Counted from the stretch's first letter, positions 8,506-16,866 are shown. The stretch: DNA of 57,835 bases from Peribacillus alkalitolerans (GCF_010882125.1 NZ_JAAGVZ010000020.1:1-57835); one strand, 5' to 3'. The notes: generated from the letters alone by a model not told the origin. Made by a program: numbers and translations.

Positions 8506-9220
8506 AATCGATAATCTTCATAAGTATTTCGGGAAATTGGAAGTTTTAAAAGGAATCACTACTTCCATCAGTGAAGGTGAAGTGGTTGCGATTATTGGAC
8601 CATCTGGTTCGGGAAAATCGACGTTCCTGCGTTGCATGAACCTTTTAGAGCAGCCAACTGAAGGGAAAATCTTTGTAAAAGATCACGACATAACAGATAA
8701 GAAGACAAACATTTTGAAGGTTCGTGAAAATGTAGGGATGGTATTTCAGCATTTTCATTTATTCCCTCACAAAACGGTATTAGAAAACCTCACATACGCA
8801 CCAATGAAAGTGAAAGGACTTTCTAAACAAGAAGCCGATAAAAAGGGAATGGAATTACTTAAAAAAGTGGGACTTGCTGAAAAAGCTCATGAGTATCCGA
8901 ACCGTTTATCAGGGGGACAAAAACAGAGGGTAGCAATTGCGCGTGCACTTGCAATGGATCCCGAAGTGATGTTATTTGATGAACCTACTTCCGCCCTTGA
9001 TCCTGAGATGGTAAAGGAAGTTTTAGAAGTTATGAAATCACTTGCCCACACAGGAATGACAATGGCGATCGTTACCCATGAAATGGGCTTTGCTCGAGAA
9101 GTAGCGGATCGAGTTTTATTCTTAGATGGTGGAAATCTAGTAGAGGATGCTCCTCCAGCAGAATTCTTTACTTCACCTAAATCCCCACGTGCAAAGGACT
9201 TTCTTGAGAAAATGCTATAA
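8498..9220 (+). CDS. artR: Amino acid ABC transporter ATPase
   Basis: A 240-residue ATPase with a GTG start inside the end of artQ, indicating translational coupling. Walker [10 protein letters not shown] lies at residues 34-42, the Q-loop in VFQHFHLF, signature LSGGQKQR near 139, and Walker [15 protein letters not shown] near 160. This is the polar amino acid uptake subclass, and it completes the artPQR importer (B. subtilis yqiZ). Confidence 0.92.
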   Translation: MIKIDNLHKYFGKLEVLKGITTSISEGEVVAIIGPSGSGKSTFLRCMNLLEQPTEGKIFVKDHDITDKKTNILKVRENVGMVFQHFHLFPHKTVLENLTYAPMKVKGLSKQEADKKGMELLKKVGLAEKAHEYPNRLSGGQKQRVAIARALAMDPEVMLFDEPTSALDPEMVKEVLEVMKSLAHTGMTMAIVTHEMGFAREVADRVLFLDGGNLVEDAPPAEFFTSPKSPRAKDFLEKML

Positions 9221-9255
9221 GAGAAGGATAGCTTTTTGCTATCCTTCTTTTTTTA
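9221..9255 (+). terminator. Intrinsic terminator of artPQR
   Basis: agaaggatagc pairs perfectly with gctatccttct around five T residues, followed by a long T run. Confidence 0.92.
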
Positions 9256-9265
9256 TTTTATAGGG

Positions 9266-9440
9266 TAAATTAAAGCTTATTGTTGATTGGTATGGAAGGC
9301 GTGAGATTACTCGAGGAATCTGTTCAATGTCCTTCGGGAAAAGCGAGTCTAGGGAGAACCAACAGGCGTGCAATTCGCAGTGGAGGATCCCAACCCCCGC
9401 GGAAAACGAGTGCTGGAGCTGTGATCATCAAAACAGAGCC
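9266..9440 (+). repeat. Decayed bcr-type repeat
   Basis: The edges ttgattgg (from 9283) and atcatcaaaacagagcc, and the inner run cccccgcggaaaacgagtgctggagc, match the bcr core and the terminator-like flanks seen at 28322-28418, but with many substitutions. The open frame through it has no ribosome site or family and is not a gene. A short weak hairpin with a T run lies after it at 9540-9560. I see nothing else between artR and yqjA. Confidence 0.6.
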
Positions 9441-9680
9441 ATTAAATAAAATTAAATTGGAAGCAATGAAGTATAAGAAGAATCAAAATATCAGTAAGGC
9501 AAATAAAAGTGGAAATTCTCCTTTATCCCCACCTAATGGCTCGAGAATTGTCGAGTTTTTTAATATTTTAGGGTAGTATAAATAAGTGGAAAAGATGTAA
9601 ATCCACGAAAAAATCGGTCAGGTAATAGGGGTAAATTACACTATCATTGCGTGACGGAAATTCTCAAAGGGAGGGACCTT

Positions 9681-10670
9681 ATGTTTAAAATTGGCTATAG
9701 AACATTAAAAACATCCATAGGAGTAGCCATTGCGATATTAATTGCACAACTTTTCGGTCTTTCCAATTTTCCATCTGCAGGAATCATAACTATTTTAAGC
9801 ATTCAGGTTACAAAAAAGAAATCAGTAAGGACGTCTATTGACCGTTTCATTGCATGTTTGATAAGCATTGTTTTCTCAGTGATATTCTTCGAGGGAATCG
9901 GATACCATCCGATTGTCATCGGGCTGATGCTATTATTTTTTATTCCAACTGCAGTTGCTGCAAAGGTCCAAGATGGGATTGTAACAAGCAGTGTTATTAT
10001 TTTACATATCTATAACCAAGCGGAAATCAGCTATCAATTTATCCTCAATGAAATTTCATTGATTTTAATTGGTATCGGTGTAGGTCTTATTATGAATTTA
10101 TACATGCCGAGCTTAGAGAATACATTGTACGAATACCAAGAAGGAATCGAACGTAAATTCAGTATCATTCTTAAACAGATGGCTCATTATCTGAGGACAA
10201 ATAACACGGATTGGGACGGTAAGGAAATAGTAGAAGTATCAAAGCTGCTTCAAAATGCAAAGACATTGGCATTCCGAGATGTTGAAAACCATTTTCTACG
10301 CCATGAAAATCTGTTCTATCATTATTTTAAAATGCGAGAAAAACAATTTGAAATAATAGAAAGGCTTTTGCCATTAATCAGTTCCATACCTGCCACTTGT
10401 TGTCAAAGTCACATTGTGGCAGAATTCATCGAAGAAATAAGCGAAAATGTACATCCAGAAAATACTGCTAATATTTATTTACATAAACTAGATGAGATGA
10501 TGGATCAATTCAAGGAAATGGATTTGCCGAATACAAGAGAAGAATTTGAGGTGCGGGCTGCACTAATCCAAATAACGAAGGAAATTCAAGATTATTTATC
10601 ATTGAAGAGTGCTTTTACGGGATTACCGAGTAGACAGGTGAATGAAAAAAGGAAAGGCCGTTTAAACTAA
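9681..10670 (+). CDS. yqjA: Aromatic acid exporter family protein YqjA
   Basis: A 329-residue protein with an N-terminal half of four to six hydrophobic segments (about residues 10-140) and a soluble, helical C-terminal half. This is the plan of the ArAE_1/DUF939 family. The position between artR and the L,D-transpeptidase gene is that of B. subtilis yqjA. I chose ATG 9681 because gggagggacc lies just upstream; an ATG-less extension to 9651 has no ribosome site. The transported substrate is unknown. Confidence 0.85.
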   Translation: MFKIGYRTLKTSIGVAIAILIAQLFGLSNFPSAGIITILSIQVTKKKSVRTSIDRFIACLISIVFSVIFFEGIGYHPIVIGLMLLFFIPTAVAAKVQDGIVTSSVIILHIYNQAEISYQFILNEISLILIGIGVGLIMNLYMPSLENTLYEYQEGIERKFSIILKQMAHYLRTNNTDWDGKEIVEVSKLLQNAKTLAFRDVENHFLRHENLFYHYFKMREKQFEIIERLLPLISSIPATCCQSHIVAEFIEEISENVHPENTANIYLHKLDEMMDQFKEMDLPNTREEFEVRAALIQITKEIQDYLSLKSAFTGLPSRQVNEKRKGRLN

Positions 10671-10699
10671 GTGGACGATGAATTGAATCAGAAACGAAG

Positions 10700-11215
10700 G
10701 TGAATGGCATTCGGTTTTTATTAACTTTGTTTATTATTTTAAGTATTTCTCCTGTTTGGCCCATAGGGCAGAATCCATTACGAGGGGACCCATTCATAAT
10801 TGTCAATAAAAGTAAGAATGAATTAGCTTTTATTAAAGATGGGAAAGTTCAGCAGGTGGTGAAAGCTGGAACGGGTAAAAGCCAAGATTTAACTCCTGAA
10901 GGATTGTTTACTGTTACCGTAAAAGCTAAAAATCCTTATTATCGCAAAAAGAACATTCCTGGTGGGGATCCGAGAAATCCACTTGGAACCCGTTGGATTG
11001 GTTTTGATGCTAGAGGAACGGATGGGCGCATATATGGGGTACATGGAACAAATCAGCCATGGACGGTTGGTAAATACGTTTCAAATGGATGTATAAGACT
11101 TTTAAATCCTGTCGTTGAAAAATTATATGACCAGGTTCCTATAGGGACAAAAATACTTGTCACTCGATCAACTAAAAGTTACAAGCAACTGGCAAAGGAG
11201 CATGGAGCACTATAA
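10700..11215 (+). CDS. yqjB: L,D-transpeptidase (YkuD domain)
   Basis: A 171-residue exported enzyme that should form 3-3 crosslinks or trim peptide stems in peptidoglycan. A signal peptide spans about residues 1-22. The YkuD signature is complete: His115 in HGTN and the nucleophile Cys131 in SNGCIRL, with GGDPRNPLGTRW upstream. The gene starts with GTG and only a weak gaagg very close to it; no better start is in frame. It is paralogous to the protein at 43154-43924, sharing the whole catalytic core but lacking the C-terminal peptidoglycan-binding domain. Confidence 0.88.
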   Translation: MNGIRFLLTLFIILSISPVWPIGQNPLRGDPFIIVNKSKNELAFIKDGKVQQVVKAGTGKSQDLTPEGLFTVTVKAKNPYYRKKNIPGGDPRNPLGTRWIGFDARGTDGRIYGVHGTNQPWTVGKYVSNGCIRLLNPVVEKLYDQVPIGTKILVTRSTKSYKQLAKEHGAL

Positions 11216-11217
11216 AA

Positions 11218-11240
11218 AGAGAGTGAAACAATCACTCTCT
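11218..11240 (+). terminator. Terminator hairpin of yqjB, left copy of a 23-bp target duplication
   Basis: The 23 bases are identical to 11994-12016. The arms agagagtga and tcactctct form a stem. The left copy is followed by the mobile element, while the right copy is followed by the T run. The original terminator of yqjB was apparently duplicated when the element inserted. Confidence 0.8.
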
Positions 11241-11993
11241 CAGACTGTAGTCAAACTCGAAGAGTTTCGAGTTTGACTACAGTCTTTTTTTTACAATGAA
11301 AGAAGTTAACTAAGAACTAGAGAAGTTGATTGCAGCGAAGGGCGAACGCTTTCCGCGGGCGTGGCTTGAGCCTCCTCCTTCGCTACGCTCGTGCGGGGTC
11401 TCAAGTCTCAAGCTTTTCCCGCAGGAGTCGTCGCCCTCTGCTCCAATCAACGGTGTTTGTACATAATTTAGAGGTGATAAGCGATGATGAATAAAAATCA
11501 AATCAATGAACGTGAACAATTAGAAATGCTGACTATTGAACAACTTGTTCCTCAAGACCACATAGTAGGGATTTGTAGTGGAAACGATTGAACGAGTCTT
11601 TGCGGATGCGAAGGAAAAGCATGGTATGCGTTGGACAACCCTAAGAGGATTAAAAAAATTGTCCATGCAGGCGATGCTTACGTTTGCATCCATGAATCTA
11701 AAGAAACTTGGACATGGGAAGTTGCTTAAGGATGATTTATAAAGCTTAATGAACAGGTTTTTAAGTTGATTATTCAAGGACACTGGTTGATTGGAGCGGA
11801 AGGCGCTTGACTCCTGGGGGATTAGCGTTACAGGCGAGACCCCGCAGGAGCGATAGCGACGAGGAGGCTCGGCGAACGCCCCCCGGAAAGCAAGCGGCTG
11901 GAGCGGAAATCAACCTTTTCGCCTACCAAACATATCAAAAATGACAAAAGGTATCGAGAGAGCGTATTCTCGATACCTTTTGTCGACAATATG
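11241..11993 (+). mobile_element. Internally deleted IS1182-family element
   Basis: A 753-bp element lying between two perfect 23-bp direct repeats. The left end (cagactgtag) begins a 20-bp-stem hairpin (11242-11285). The right end, read inverted, begins similarly (catattgtcgac) and carries the caaaaggtatcgagag hairpin at 11945-11982. Inside are two bcr-type GC-rich cores in opposite orientation (11326-11452 and 11787-11915) around a deleted transposase. The same ends bound the 226-bp element at 37115-37340. The length of the target duplication and its palindromic nature fit what I recall of IS1182-type elements. Confidence 0.75.
11484..11742 (+). pseudogene. IS1182-family transposase remnant
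   Basis: The first 35 codons (starting MMNKNQINEREQLEM, with LTIEQLVPQDH) are the usual start of IS1182-type transposases, behind gaggtgataagcg. The frame then ends at TGA 11589. In another frame, from about 11577, comes a typical C-terminal piece containing RVFADAKEKHGMRW and TLRGLKKLSMQAML, ending TAA at 11742. Several hundred central codons with the DDE residues are missing, so the enzyme is dead. Confidence 0.8.
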
Positions 11994-12025
11994 AGAGAGT
12001 GAAACAATCACTCTCTTTTTTACGT
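11994..12025 (+). terminator. Terminator hairpin, right copy of the 23-bp target duplication
   Basis: 11994-12016 repeats 11218-11240 exactly and here runs into tttttt, so this copy keeps the full terminator. Together the two copies show that the element entered a terminator stem-loop. Confidence 0.8.
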
Positions 12026-12135
12026 TTAAAGCGGCTAAATCAATATTTATGATATCAAATTTTTGAATAATCATTTTGTATTCAAGTATACTGAATCTAC
12101 CTTTAATCATATGCCTCAAATTGTTTGTAAATTAA

Positions 12136-12168
12136 AACCCTGAAGACATAATGTCTTCAGGGTTTTTA
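12136..12168 (-). terminator. Intrinsic terminator (works in both directions)
   Basis: aaaccctgaagaca pairs perfectly with tgtcttcagggttt around a three-base loop, with A and T runs on the two sides. It ends the minus-strand miniprotein gene four bases away. Confidence 0.88.
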
Positions 12169-12171
12169 TGT

Positions 12172-12267
12172 TTAGAATAAAAATGATATTCCAGTAAGTA
12201 AAGTTGAAAGCAACATAACTGCCATCATCATATATACGACGAATTTACGGAATTTTTTATTTTTCAT
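12172..12267 (-). CDS. prli42: Stressosome-associated membrane miniprotein Prli42
   Basis: A 31-residue protein on the minus strand, starting MKNKKFRKFVVYMMM and ending in one hydrophobic helix. The Lys-rich head, the VVY motif, and the LLSTLLTG run in the helix match Prli42, the conserved Firmicute miniprotein that tethers the stressosome to the membrane in Listeria. An aggaga ribosome site lies eight bases before the ATG, and a strong terminator follows. It is below usual annotation length limits. Confidence 0.85.
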   Translation of the reverse strand: MKNKKFRKFVVYMMMAVMLLSTLLTGISFLF

Positions 12268-12467
12268 ATTGCATCTCTCCTATTTAGGAATAGTACAAGT
12301 CTATTTTACCTTTAATAAGCAATTTAGACAACTGTAAGAAGTATGCAATGCGATAGAGAAATTTGAAATAAAAGAGTTATTTTTTGAGTAAAAAGCAGGG
12401 TTTTGGCGAATTTTGTAGAATAGTATCTGAGTACTGAAAGTTTAGTGACAGAACTTGGGGGATTTCT

Positions 12468-12884
12468 ATGATTAATAAAATTGACCACATTGGAATTGCA
12501 GTAAAATCACTGGAGTCTGCATTGGAGTTTTATCAAAACACACTTGGACTGACTTTCGAAGGAAAAGAAACAGTCGAAAGCCAAGGAGTGACTGTAGCGT
12601 TTTTATTAGCAGGTAACACTAGGCTGGAATTGTTGGAGGCCACTTCTGATAGTAGCCCAATTGCTAAATTCATTGAAAAACGTGGGGAAGGAATTCACCA
12701 TGTTGCGTTAGGTGTGAGTAAGATTGAGGAAAGAATCCAAGAAGTGAAAGAAAAAGGAATTATTATGATTAACGACCAACCAAAACCTGGTGCACACCAT
12801 GCTCAAGTAGCGTTTATGCACCCTAAATCTACTGGTGGCGTTTTATATGAGTTTTGTGAACGTAAAGAGGAGGAGCAATCATGA
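12468..12884 (+). CDS. mce: Methylmalonyl-CoA epimerase
   Basis: A 138-residue glyoxalase-fold enzyme that interconverts the R and S forms of methylmalonyl-CoA. Two beta-alpha-beta-beta-beta modules are visible. The metal ligands fit His7 in KIDHIGIAV, His in GIHHVALGV near residue 80 and Glu in LYEFCE near 131. Position and partner match B. subtilis yqjC. Its TGA overlaps the ATG of the next gene by four bases, so the two are translated together. Confidence 0.9.
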   Translation: MINKIDHIGIAVKSLESALEFYQNTLGLTFEGKETVESQGVTVAFLLAGNTRLELLEATSDSSPIAKFIEKRGEGIHHVALGVSKIEERIQEVKEKGIIMINDQPKPGAHHAQVAFMHPKSTGGVLYEFCERKEEEQS

Positions 12885-14431
12885 TTGACATCTATGAAAA
12901 AATTAATGAATTATATGATCGTCGCAGAGAAATTGAACTAGGTGGCGGGGACGATAGAATAGATAAGCAACACGAAAAAGGAAAATTGACAGCGCGTGAA
13001 CGGATCGACTTATTGGTCGATCCAGGGACTTTTGTAGAATTGAATCCTTTTATTTCCCATAGATGCAATGATTTCGGACTTGCTGATGCAAAAGGACCTG
13101 GTGACGGGGTTGTTACAGGTTATGGAAAGGTTAACGGCAGGGACATTTATTTATTTTCTCAAGACTTCACGGTTTTTGGTGGGGCCTTAGGGGAGATGCA
13201 TGCTAAAAAGATTGCCAATGTTATGGATTTAGCAGCCAAAAATGGGGCTCCATTTATCGGATTGAATGATTCAGGTGGTGCAAGAATCCAAGAGGGTGTC
13301 GTTTCCCTTGACGGTTATGGACATATTTTTTATCGAAACTCCATCTATTCCGGAGTAATACCACAAATCTCGGTAATCATGGGGCCGTGTGCAGGAGGGG
13401 CCGTTTATTCACCAGCTATTACTGATTTCGTCTTTATGGTTGAAAAGACAAGTCAAATGTTCATTACCGGTCCAAAGGTCATTGAAACAGTAACAGGAGA
13501 AAAAATCAGTGCTGAAGATCTAGGTGGAGCAGATGTGCATAATAGCATTAGTGGGAATGCACATTTTAAAGCTGAAACAGAAGAAGCGGTAATTGAGATG
13601 GTTCGTGCTTTATTAAGCTACCTTCCACAGAACAATGAACAAAAGCCTACAAGGTTAGATGCAGATCAAGCTGATGATTATCGACCTGACTTAACGGATG
13701 TTATCCCATTTGACGCAATCCGACCTTATGATGTACGTAAGGTAATTGAGCAAGTGGTTGATGGAGATTCCTTTATGGAGATTCAAAAAGATTTCGCAAA
13801 AAACATTGTGATAGGTCTTGCAAGAATCAAAGGTGAAGTAGTTGGATTAGTGTGTAACCAACCTAAGGTGATGGCAGGAGGCCTAGATATCGATTCCTCT
13901 GATAAAGCGGCTCGTTTCATTCGTTTTTGTGATTCTTTCAACATTCCGATTATTACGTTTGAAGATGTAACGGGTTTCTTCCCTGGAGTTAAACAAGAGC
14001 ACGGCGGTATCATTCGTCACGGCGCTAAAATTCTTTATGCTTATTCAGAAGCAACCGTTCCAAAGCTTACTGTAATTCTGCGTAAGGCATATGGAGGGGC
14101 TTATGTGGCATTGAATAGTAAATCCATTGGGGCTGATCTGGTATTTGCTTGGCCAAATGCAGAAATTGCTGTTATGGGACCTCAAGGTGCTGCCAACATC
14201 ATTTTTGCTAGAGAAATTGCTAATAGTGAAGATCCTGAAGCAACAAGAGCGCAAAAAATAGAAGAATATAGAGAAAAGTTTGCTAATCCATATGTCGCCG
14301 CTAGTCAAGGAATGGTTGATGATGTGATTGATCCAAGAGAGACTAGGATTAAAATCATACAATCTCTTGAAATGCTTCGAAATAAAAAAGAATCAAGACC
14401 ATATAAGAAACATGGCAATATCCCGTTATAG
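12881..14431 (+). CDS. mmdA: Acyl-CoA carboxyltransferase beta subunit (methylmalonyl-CoA decarboxylase alpha / propionyl-CoA carboxylase beta type)
   Basis: A 516-residue carboxyltransferase of the PCCB/MmdA family, with tandem crotonase-like halves. Family motifs include LTARERIDLLVDPGTF near the start, the oxyanion-hole glycines in GGARIQEGV and GPCAGGAVYSPA, and GGAYVALNSKSIGAD in the second half. It acts on propionyl/methylmalonyl-CoA together with a biotin carrier encoded elsewhere; no biotin carboxylase or carrier gene lies in the window. It corresponds to B. subtilis yqjD and is coupled to mce. Confidence 0.9.
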   Translation: MIDIYEKINELYDRRREIELGGGDDRIDKQHEKGKLTARERIDLLVDPGTFVELNPFISHRCNDFGLADAKGPGDGVVTGYGKVNGRDIYLFSQDFTVFGGALGEMHAKKIANVMDLAAKNGAPFIGLNDSGGARIQEGVVSLDGYGHIFYRNSIYSGVIPQISVIMGPCAGGAVYSPAITDFVFMVEKTSQMFITGPKVIETVTGEKISAEDLGGADVHNSISGNAHFKAETEEAVIEMVRALLSYLPQNNEQKPTRLDADQADDYRPDLTDVIPFDAIRPYDVRKVIEQVVDGDSFMEIQKDFAKNIVIGLARIKGEVVGLVCNQPKVMAGGLDIDSSDKAARFIRFCDSFNIPIITFEDVTGFFPGVKQEHGGIIRHGAKILYAYSEATVPKLTVILRKAYGGAYVALNSKSIGADLVFAWPNAEIAVMGPQGAANIIFAREIANSEDPEATRAQKIEEYREKFANPYVAASQGMVDDVIDPRETRIKIIQSLEMLRNKKESRPYKKHGNIPL

Positions 14432-14447
14432 GTTCAAATAATAAGAA

Positions 14448-14531
14448 TATGTATATTAACGCAAAACAAGTATGTTTGGTTTGCCACACCACTCTTAGAA
14501 TAGGTATACTTGTTTTGGTACGTTATACATA
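14448..14531 (+). other. Long inverted repeat just upstream of the M20 peptidase gene
   Basis: Arms at 14448-14473 and 14506-14531 pair through 12 bp (caaaacaagtat with atacttgttttg), a six-base internal loop and 8 bp more (tatgtata with tatacata), around a 32-base loop. The outer edge stops two bases before the ggaggt ribosome site. There is no T run, so it is not an ordinary terminator. It could be a leader structure, an operator, or a small inserted repeat. Confidence 0.6.
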
Positions 14532-14545
14532 TGGAGGTAGTATAA

Positions 14546-15667
14546 ATGATTAATCAAGAGCGTTTACTTGCAGAGTTTTTAGAGCTTGTGCAAATTGATT
14601 CTGAAACGAAGTTCGAAACGGAAATCTGTAAAGTGCTGAAGGAGAAGTTCTCTGCACTTGGTGTTGAAGTTTTCGAAGATGATACAACTGCTGTAACAGG
14701 ACACGGTGCTGGAAATTTAGTTTGTACACTTCCAGCTACTAAAGATGGAGTGGATACTATTTACTTCACTTCCCACATGGATACTGTCGTGCCTGGTAAA
14801 GGTATCAAGCCTTCTATCCAGGATGGATATGTAGTGACTGATGGTACTACAATCCTAGGTGCTGATGATAAAGCAGGTTTAGCTGTCATGCTTGAAGCAA
14901 TCCGTGTTCTAAAAGAACAAAATATCGCTCATGGAAAAATCGAGTTTATTATCACTGTAGGGGAAGAGTCAGGTTTAGTAGGCGCTAAAGCCTTAGACCG
15001 CAATTTGGTAACTGCTAAATTTGGCTATGCTTTGGATAGTGACGGTAAAGTAGGTAACATTGTGGTAGCAGCTCCTACTCAAGCGAAGGTGTCTGCAGTA
15101 ATCAAAGGAAAAACAGCTCATGCAGGTGTAGCACCTGAAAAAGGGGTATCTGCTATTACGATTGCAGCAAAGGCTATCTCTAGAATGCCACTTGGCAGAA
15201 TTGATGAAGAAACGACTGCAAACATCGGTCGATTTGAAGGTGGAAGACAAACAAATATCGTTTGCGACCATGTTGAAATTTTAGCTGAAGCACGTTCACT
15301 TATCCCAGAGAAAATGGAAGAACAAGTGCGTAAGATGAAGGAAGCTTTTGAATCCGCTGCAGAGGAAATGGGCGGCAAAGCGATCGTTGAAATTCAAGTC
15401 ATGTACCCTGGTTTCAAATTCGGCGACGGAGATCACGTTGTGGAAATCGCGAAAAAAGCAGCTACAAAAATCAATCGTCCAAGTGAATTGCAACAAAGTG
15501 GCGGTGGCAGTGATGCTAACGTAATTGCTGGCTTTGGAATCCCAACTGTAAACTTGGCAGTTGGATATGAAGACATCCATACAACAAATGAAAGAATGCC
15601 TATCGAAGAGCTTGTAAAGCTTGGGGAAATGGTTATTGCCATAATCGAAGAAGTATCAGGGGAATAA
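14546..15667 (+). CDS. yqjE: M20-family peptidase (PepT-like)
   Basis: A 373-residue zinc aminopeptidase of the M20/ArgE/PepT family, annotated in relatives as tripeptidase-T-like. The metal and catalytic motifs are in order: HMDTVVPG, GADDKAG, GEESG and the C-terminal HTTNE. A dimerisation insert sits between. Cytoplasmic, as no signal is present. The ATG follows ggaggtag. Gene place matches B. subtilis yqjE. Confidence 0.9.
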   Translation: MINQERLLAEFLELVQIDSETKFETEICKVLKEKFSALGVEVFEDDTTAVTGHGAGNLVCTLPATKDGVDTIYFTSHMDTVVPGKGIKPSIQDGYVVTDGTTILGADDKAGLAVMLEAIRVLKEQNIAHGKIEFIITVGEESGLVGAKALDRNLVTAKFGYALDSDGKVGNIVVAAPTQAKVSAVIKGKTAHAGVAPEKGVSAITIAAKAISRMPLGRIDEETTANIGRFEGGRQTNIVCDHVEILAEARSLIPEKMEEQVRKMKEAFESAAEEMGGKAIVEIQVMYPGFKFGDGDHVVEIAKKAATKINRPSELQQSGGGSDANVIAGFGIPTVNLAVGYEDIHTTNERMPIEELVKLGEMVIAIIEEVSGE

Positions 15668-15702
15668 TATCAACATTTGTTCCGAGTAAAGATTATGAAC
15701 AT

Positions 15703-15738
15703 AAAAGGAGTATTTGCTATGAGGCAGGTACTCCTTTT
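15703..15738 (+). terminator. Intrinsic terminator of yqjE
   Basis: aaaaggagta pairs with tactcctttt, with an inner short extension and a T-rich end. Confidence 0.75.
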
Positions 15739-15763
15739 CAATAAATAAAGGGAGGGTGAAAAG

Positions 15764-16240
15764 ATGAATAACTTAGATAAAATTGTGGTTTTTAATTGTG
15801 GCAATGAGGAGTACGGTATGTCCATCCAACATGTGATTTCAATCGAAAAACCTGGACCATTGACACCTATCCCTCAATTTCCTTCCTATGTAAAAGGGAT
15901 GAGCAAAATTCGTGATAAGGTATTACCAATACTTGATCTTCGGACTGTCCTATATGGTTTCGACACAGATCCGATTGCAGTGGAAGCAAGATGGATTATT
16001 CTTCAGAATAAAGATTTTGTATTTGGGCTTATTTGTAGTCAAGCAAAAGAAATAATAGAAGTATCTGATTCCTCTATGACAAAGTTGGGGTTGACCGGCT
16101 ATAAAAAGACAGAGTATTTAAAAGGTGTAGCAAATATTAATGGAAGATTGATTACCATTATTGATCATGCTCAGTTATTACACTCTCTTGATGGAATGAA
16201 TCAATTAGAGGACTATGTTAATGCGGCTAAAGAATCATAA
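15764..16240 (+). CDS. CheW-domain chemotaxis coupling protein
   Basis: A single CheW domain of 158 residues covers the whole protein (YGMSIQHVISIE, YVKGMSKIRDKVLPILDLR, YLKGVANINGRLITIID). CheW proteins link receptors to the CheA kinase. No response regulator domain follows, so it is CheW-like rather than CheV. It is far from any chemotaxis cluster and flanked by terminators, so it may be an accessory coupling protein. RBS ggagggtg precedes the ATG. Confidence 0.88.
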   Translation: MNNLDKIVVFNCGNEEYGMSIQHVISIEKPGPLTPIPQFPSYVKGMSKIRDKVLPILDLRTVLYGFDTDPIAVEARWIILQNKDFVFGLICSQAKEIIEVSDSSMTKLGLTGYKKTEYLKGVANINGRLITIIDHAQLLHSLDGMNQLEDYVNAAKES

Positions 16241-16241
16241 T

Positions 16242-16296
16242 AAGTCCGGCTCGGGGTTGTAAGAAACAACTCAATGAGTCAGGGCTTTTCTTTTTT
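16242..16296 (+). terminator. Intrinsic terminator of the CheW gene
   Basis: An imperfect stem (agtcc...ggttgt with acaact...gggct) is followed by ttttcttttttt. Its T run runs into the -35 box of the fabZ promoter. Confidence 0.7.
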
Positions 16297-16344
16297 ACAA
16301 CCTATAAAATTAGTAGTATAGTTTTAATTAGTATCAGATACTAA
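16294..16344 (+). promoter_or_regulatory. fabZ promoter with a FapR-type operator
   Basis: A -35 TTTACA (16294-16299) and -10 TATAGT (16317-16322) are 17 bp apart. A perfect 17-bp palindrome TTAGTATCAGATACTAA fills 16328-16344, covering the expected start point. As I recall it, the Bacillus FapR operator is a 17-bp palindrome of the form TTAGTACCTRATACTAA, and the match in length, arms and position relative to the promoter is close. FapR represses lipid synthesis genes and is released by malonyl-CoA. Confidence 0.8.
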
Positions 16345-16370
16345 TAACTACTCATAATTCGGAGGGAACT

Positions 16371-16799
16371 TTGCTTTTAGATACGCAACAAATAAAAGAT
16401 GTCATAAGGCATCGCTATCCATTTTTATTAGTGGATCGAATTATAGAGCTTGAAGTAGGAAAAAGGGCAGTGGGAATAAAAAACGTTTCAGCGAATGAAG
16501 AATTTTTCAACGGACATTTTCCTGATTATCCTGTGATGCCTGGAGTGTTAATAGTAGAAGCGTTAGCTCAAGTAAGCGCAGTTGTAATGCTGACAAAAAA
16601 GGAAAATGAAGGACGATTGGGTTTGTTAGCGGGAATTGATCATTGTCGCTTTAAAAGACAAGTAAAACCAGGAGATCAACTTATCTTGGAAGTAGAAATT
16701 ACAAGATTAAAAGGTCCGATAGGCAAAGGCAAAGGAATCGCCAAAGTAGATGGTGAACTAGTGTGCGAAGCTGAATTAATATTTGCTTTTGGTGATTGA
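16371..16799 (+). CDS. fabZ: 3-Hydroxyacyl-[ACP] dehydratase FabZ
   Basis: A 142-residue hot-dog enzyme that dehydrates 3-hydroxyacyl-ACP in fatty acid elongation. The catalytic pair is visible as His49 in [12 protein letters not shown] and Glu63 in VLIVEALAQ. The start is TTG, seven bases after ggaggg; homologues start at the same place (LDTQQI). It stands alone between a CheW gene and dinB rather than with other lipid genes, yet carries a FapR-type operator. Whether it is the only FabZ of the organism cannot be told here. Confidence 0.93.
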   Translation: MLLDTQQIKDVIRHRYPFLLVDRIIELEVGKRAVGIKNVSANEEFFNGHFPDYPVMPGVLIVEALAQVSAVVMLTKKENEGRLGLLAGIDHCRFKRQVKPGDQLILEVEITRLKGPIGKGKGIAKVDGELVCEAELIFAFGD

Positions 16800-16820
16800 T
16801 GAACCACATCCATGGGAAGT

Positions 16821-16853
16821 TTCCATACATTTTGGTAAAATAGATGTATGGAA
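16821..16853 (+). promoter_or_regulatory. Inverted repeat around a -10-like box upstream of dinB
   Basis: Ten-base arms TTCCATACAT and ATGTATGGAA flank a 13-base centre containing GGTAAAAT, a possible -10 box. The second arm abuts the aaggaggg ribosome site. It does not match the Firmicute LexA box (GAAC-N4-GTTC). It might be a regulator site or a hairpin masking the ribosome site. Confidence 0.45.
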
Positions 16854-16866
16854 AGGAGGGTAGAGT

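Noticed and set aside
9280-9576. 98-codon frame between artR and yqjA
   Set aside because: It runs through a decayed bcr repeat; composition and lack of a ribosome site argue against a gene.
13783-14362. Long antisense frames inside mmdA
   Set aside because: They are shadows of a strongly conserved gene on the plus strand, with no ribosome sites.
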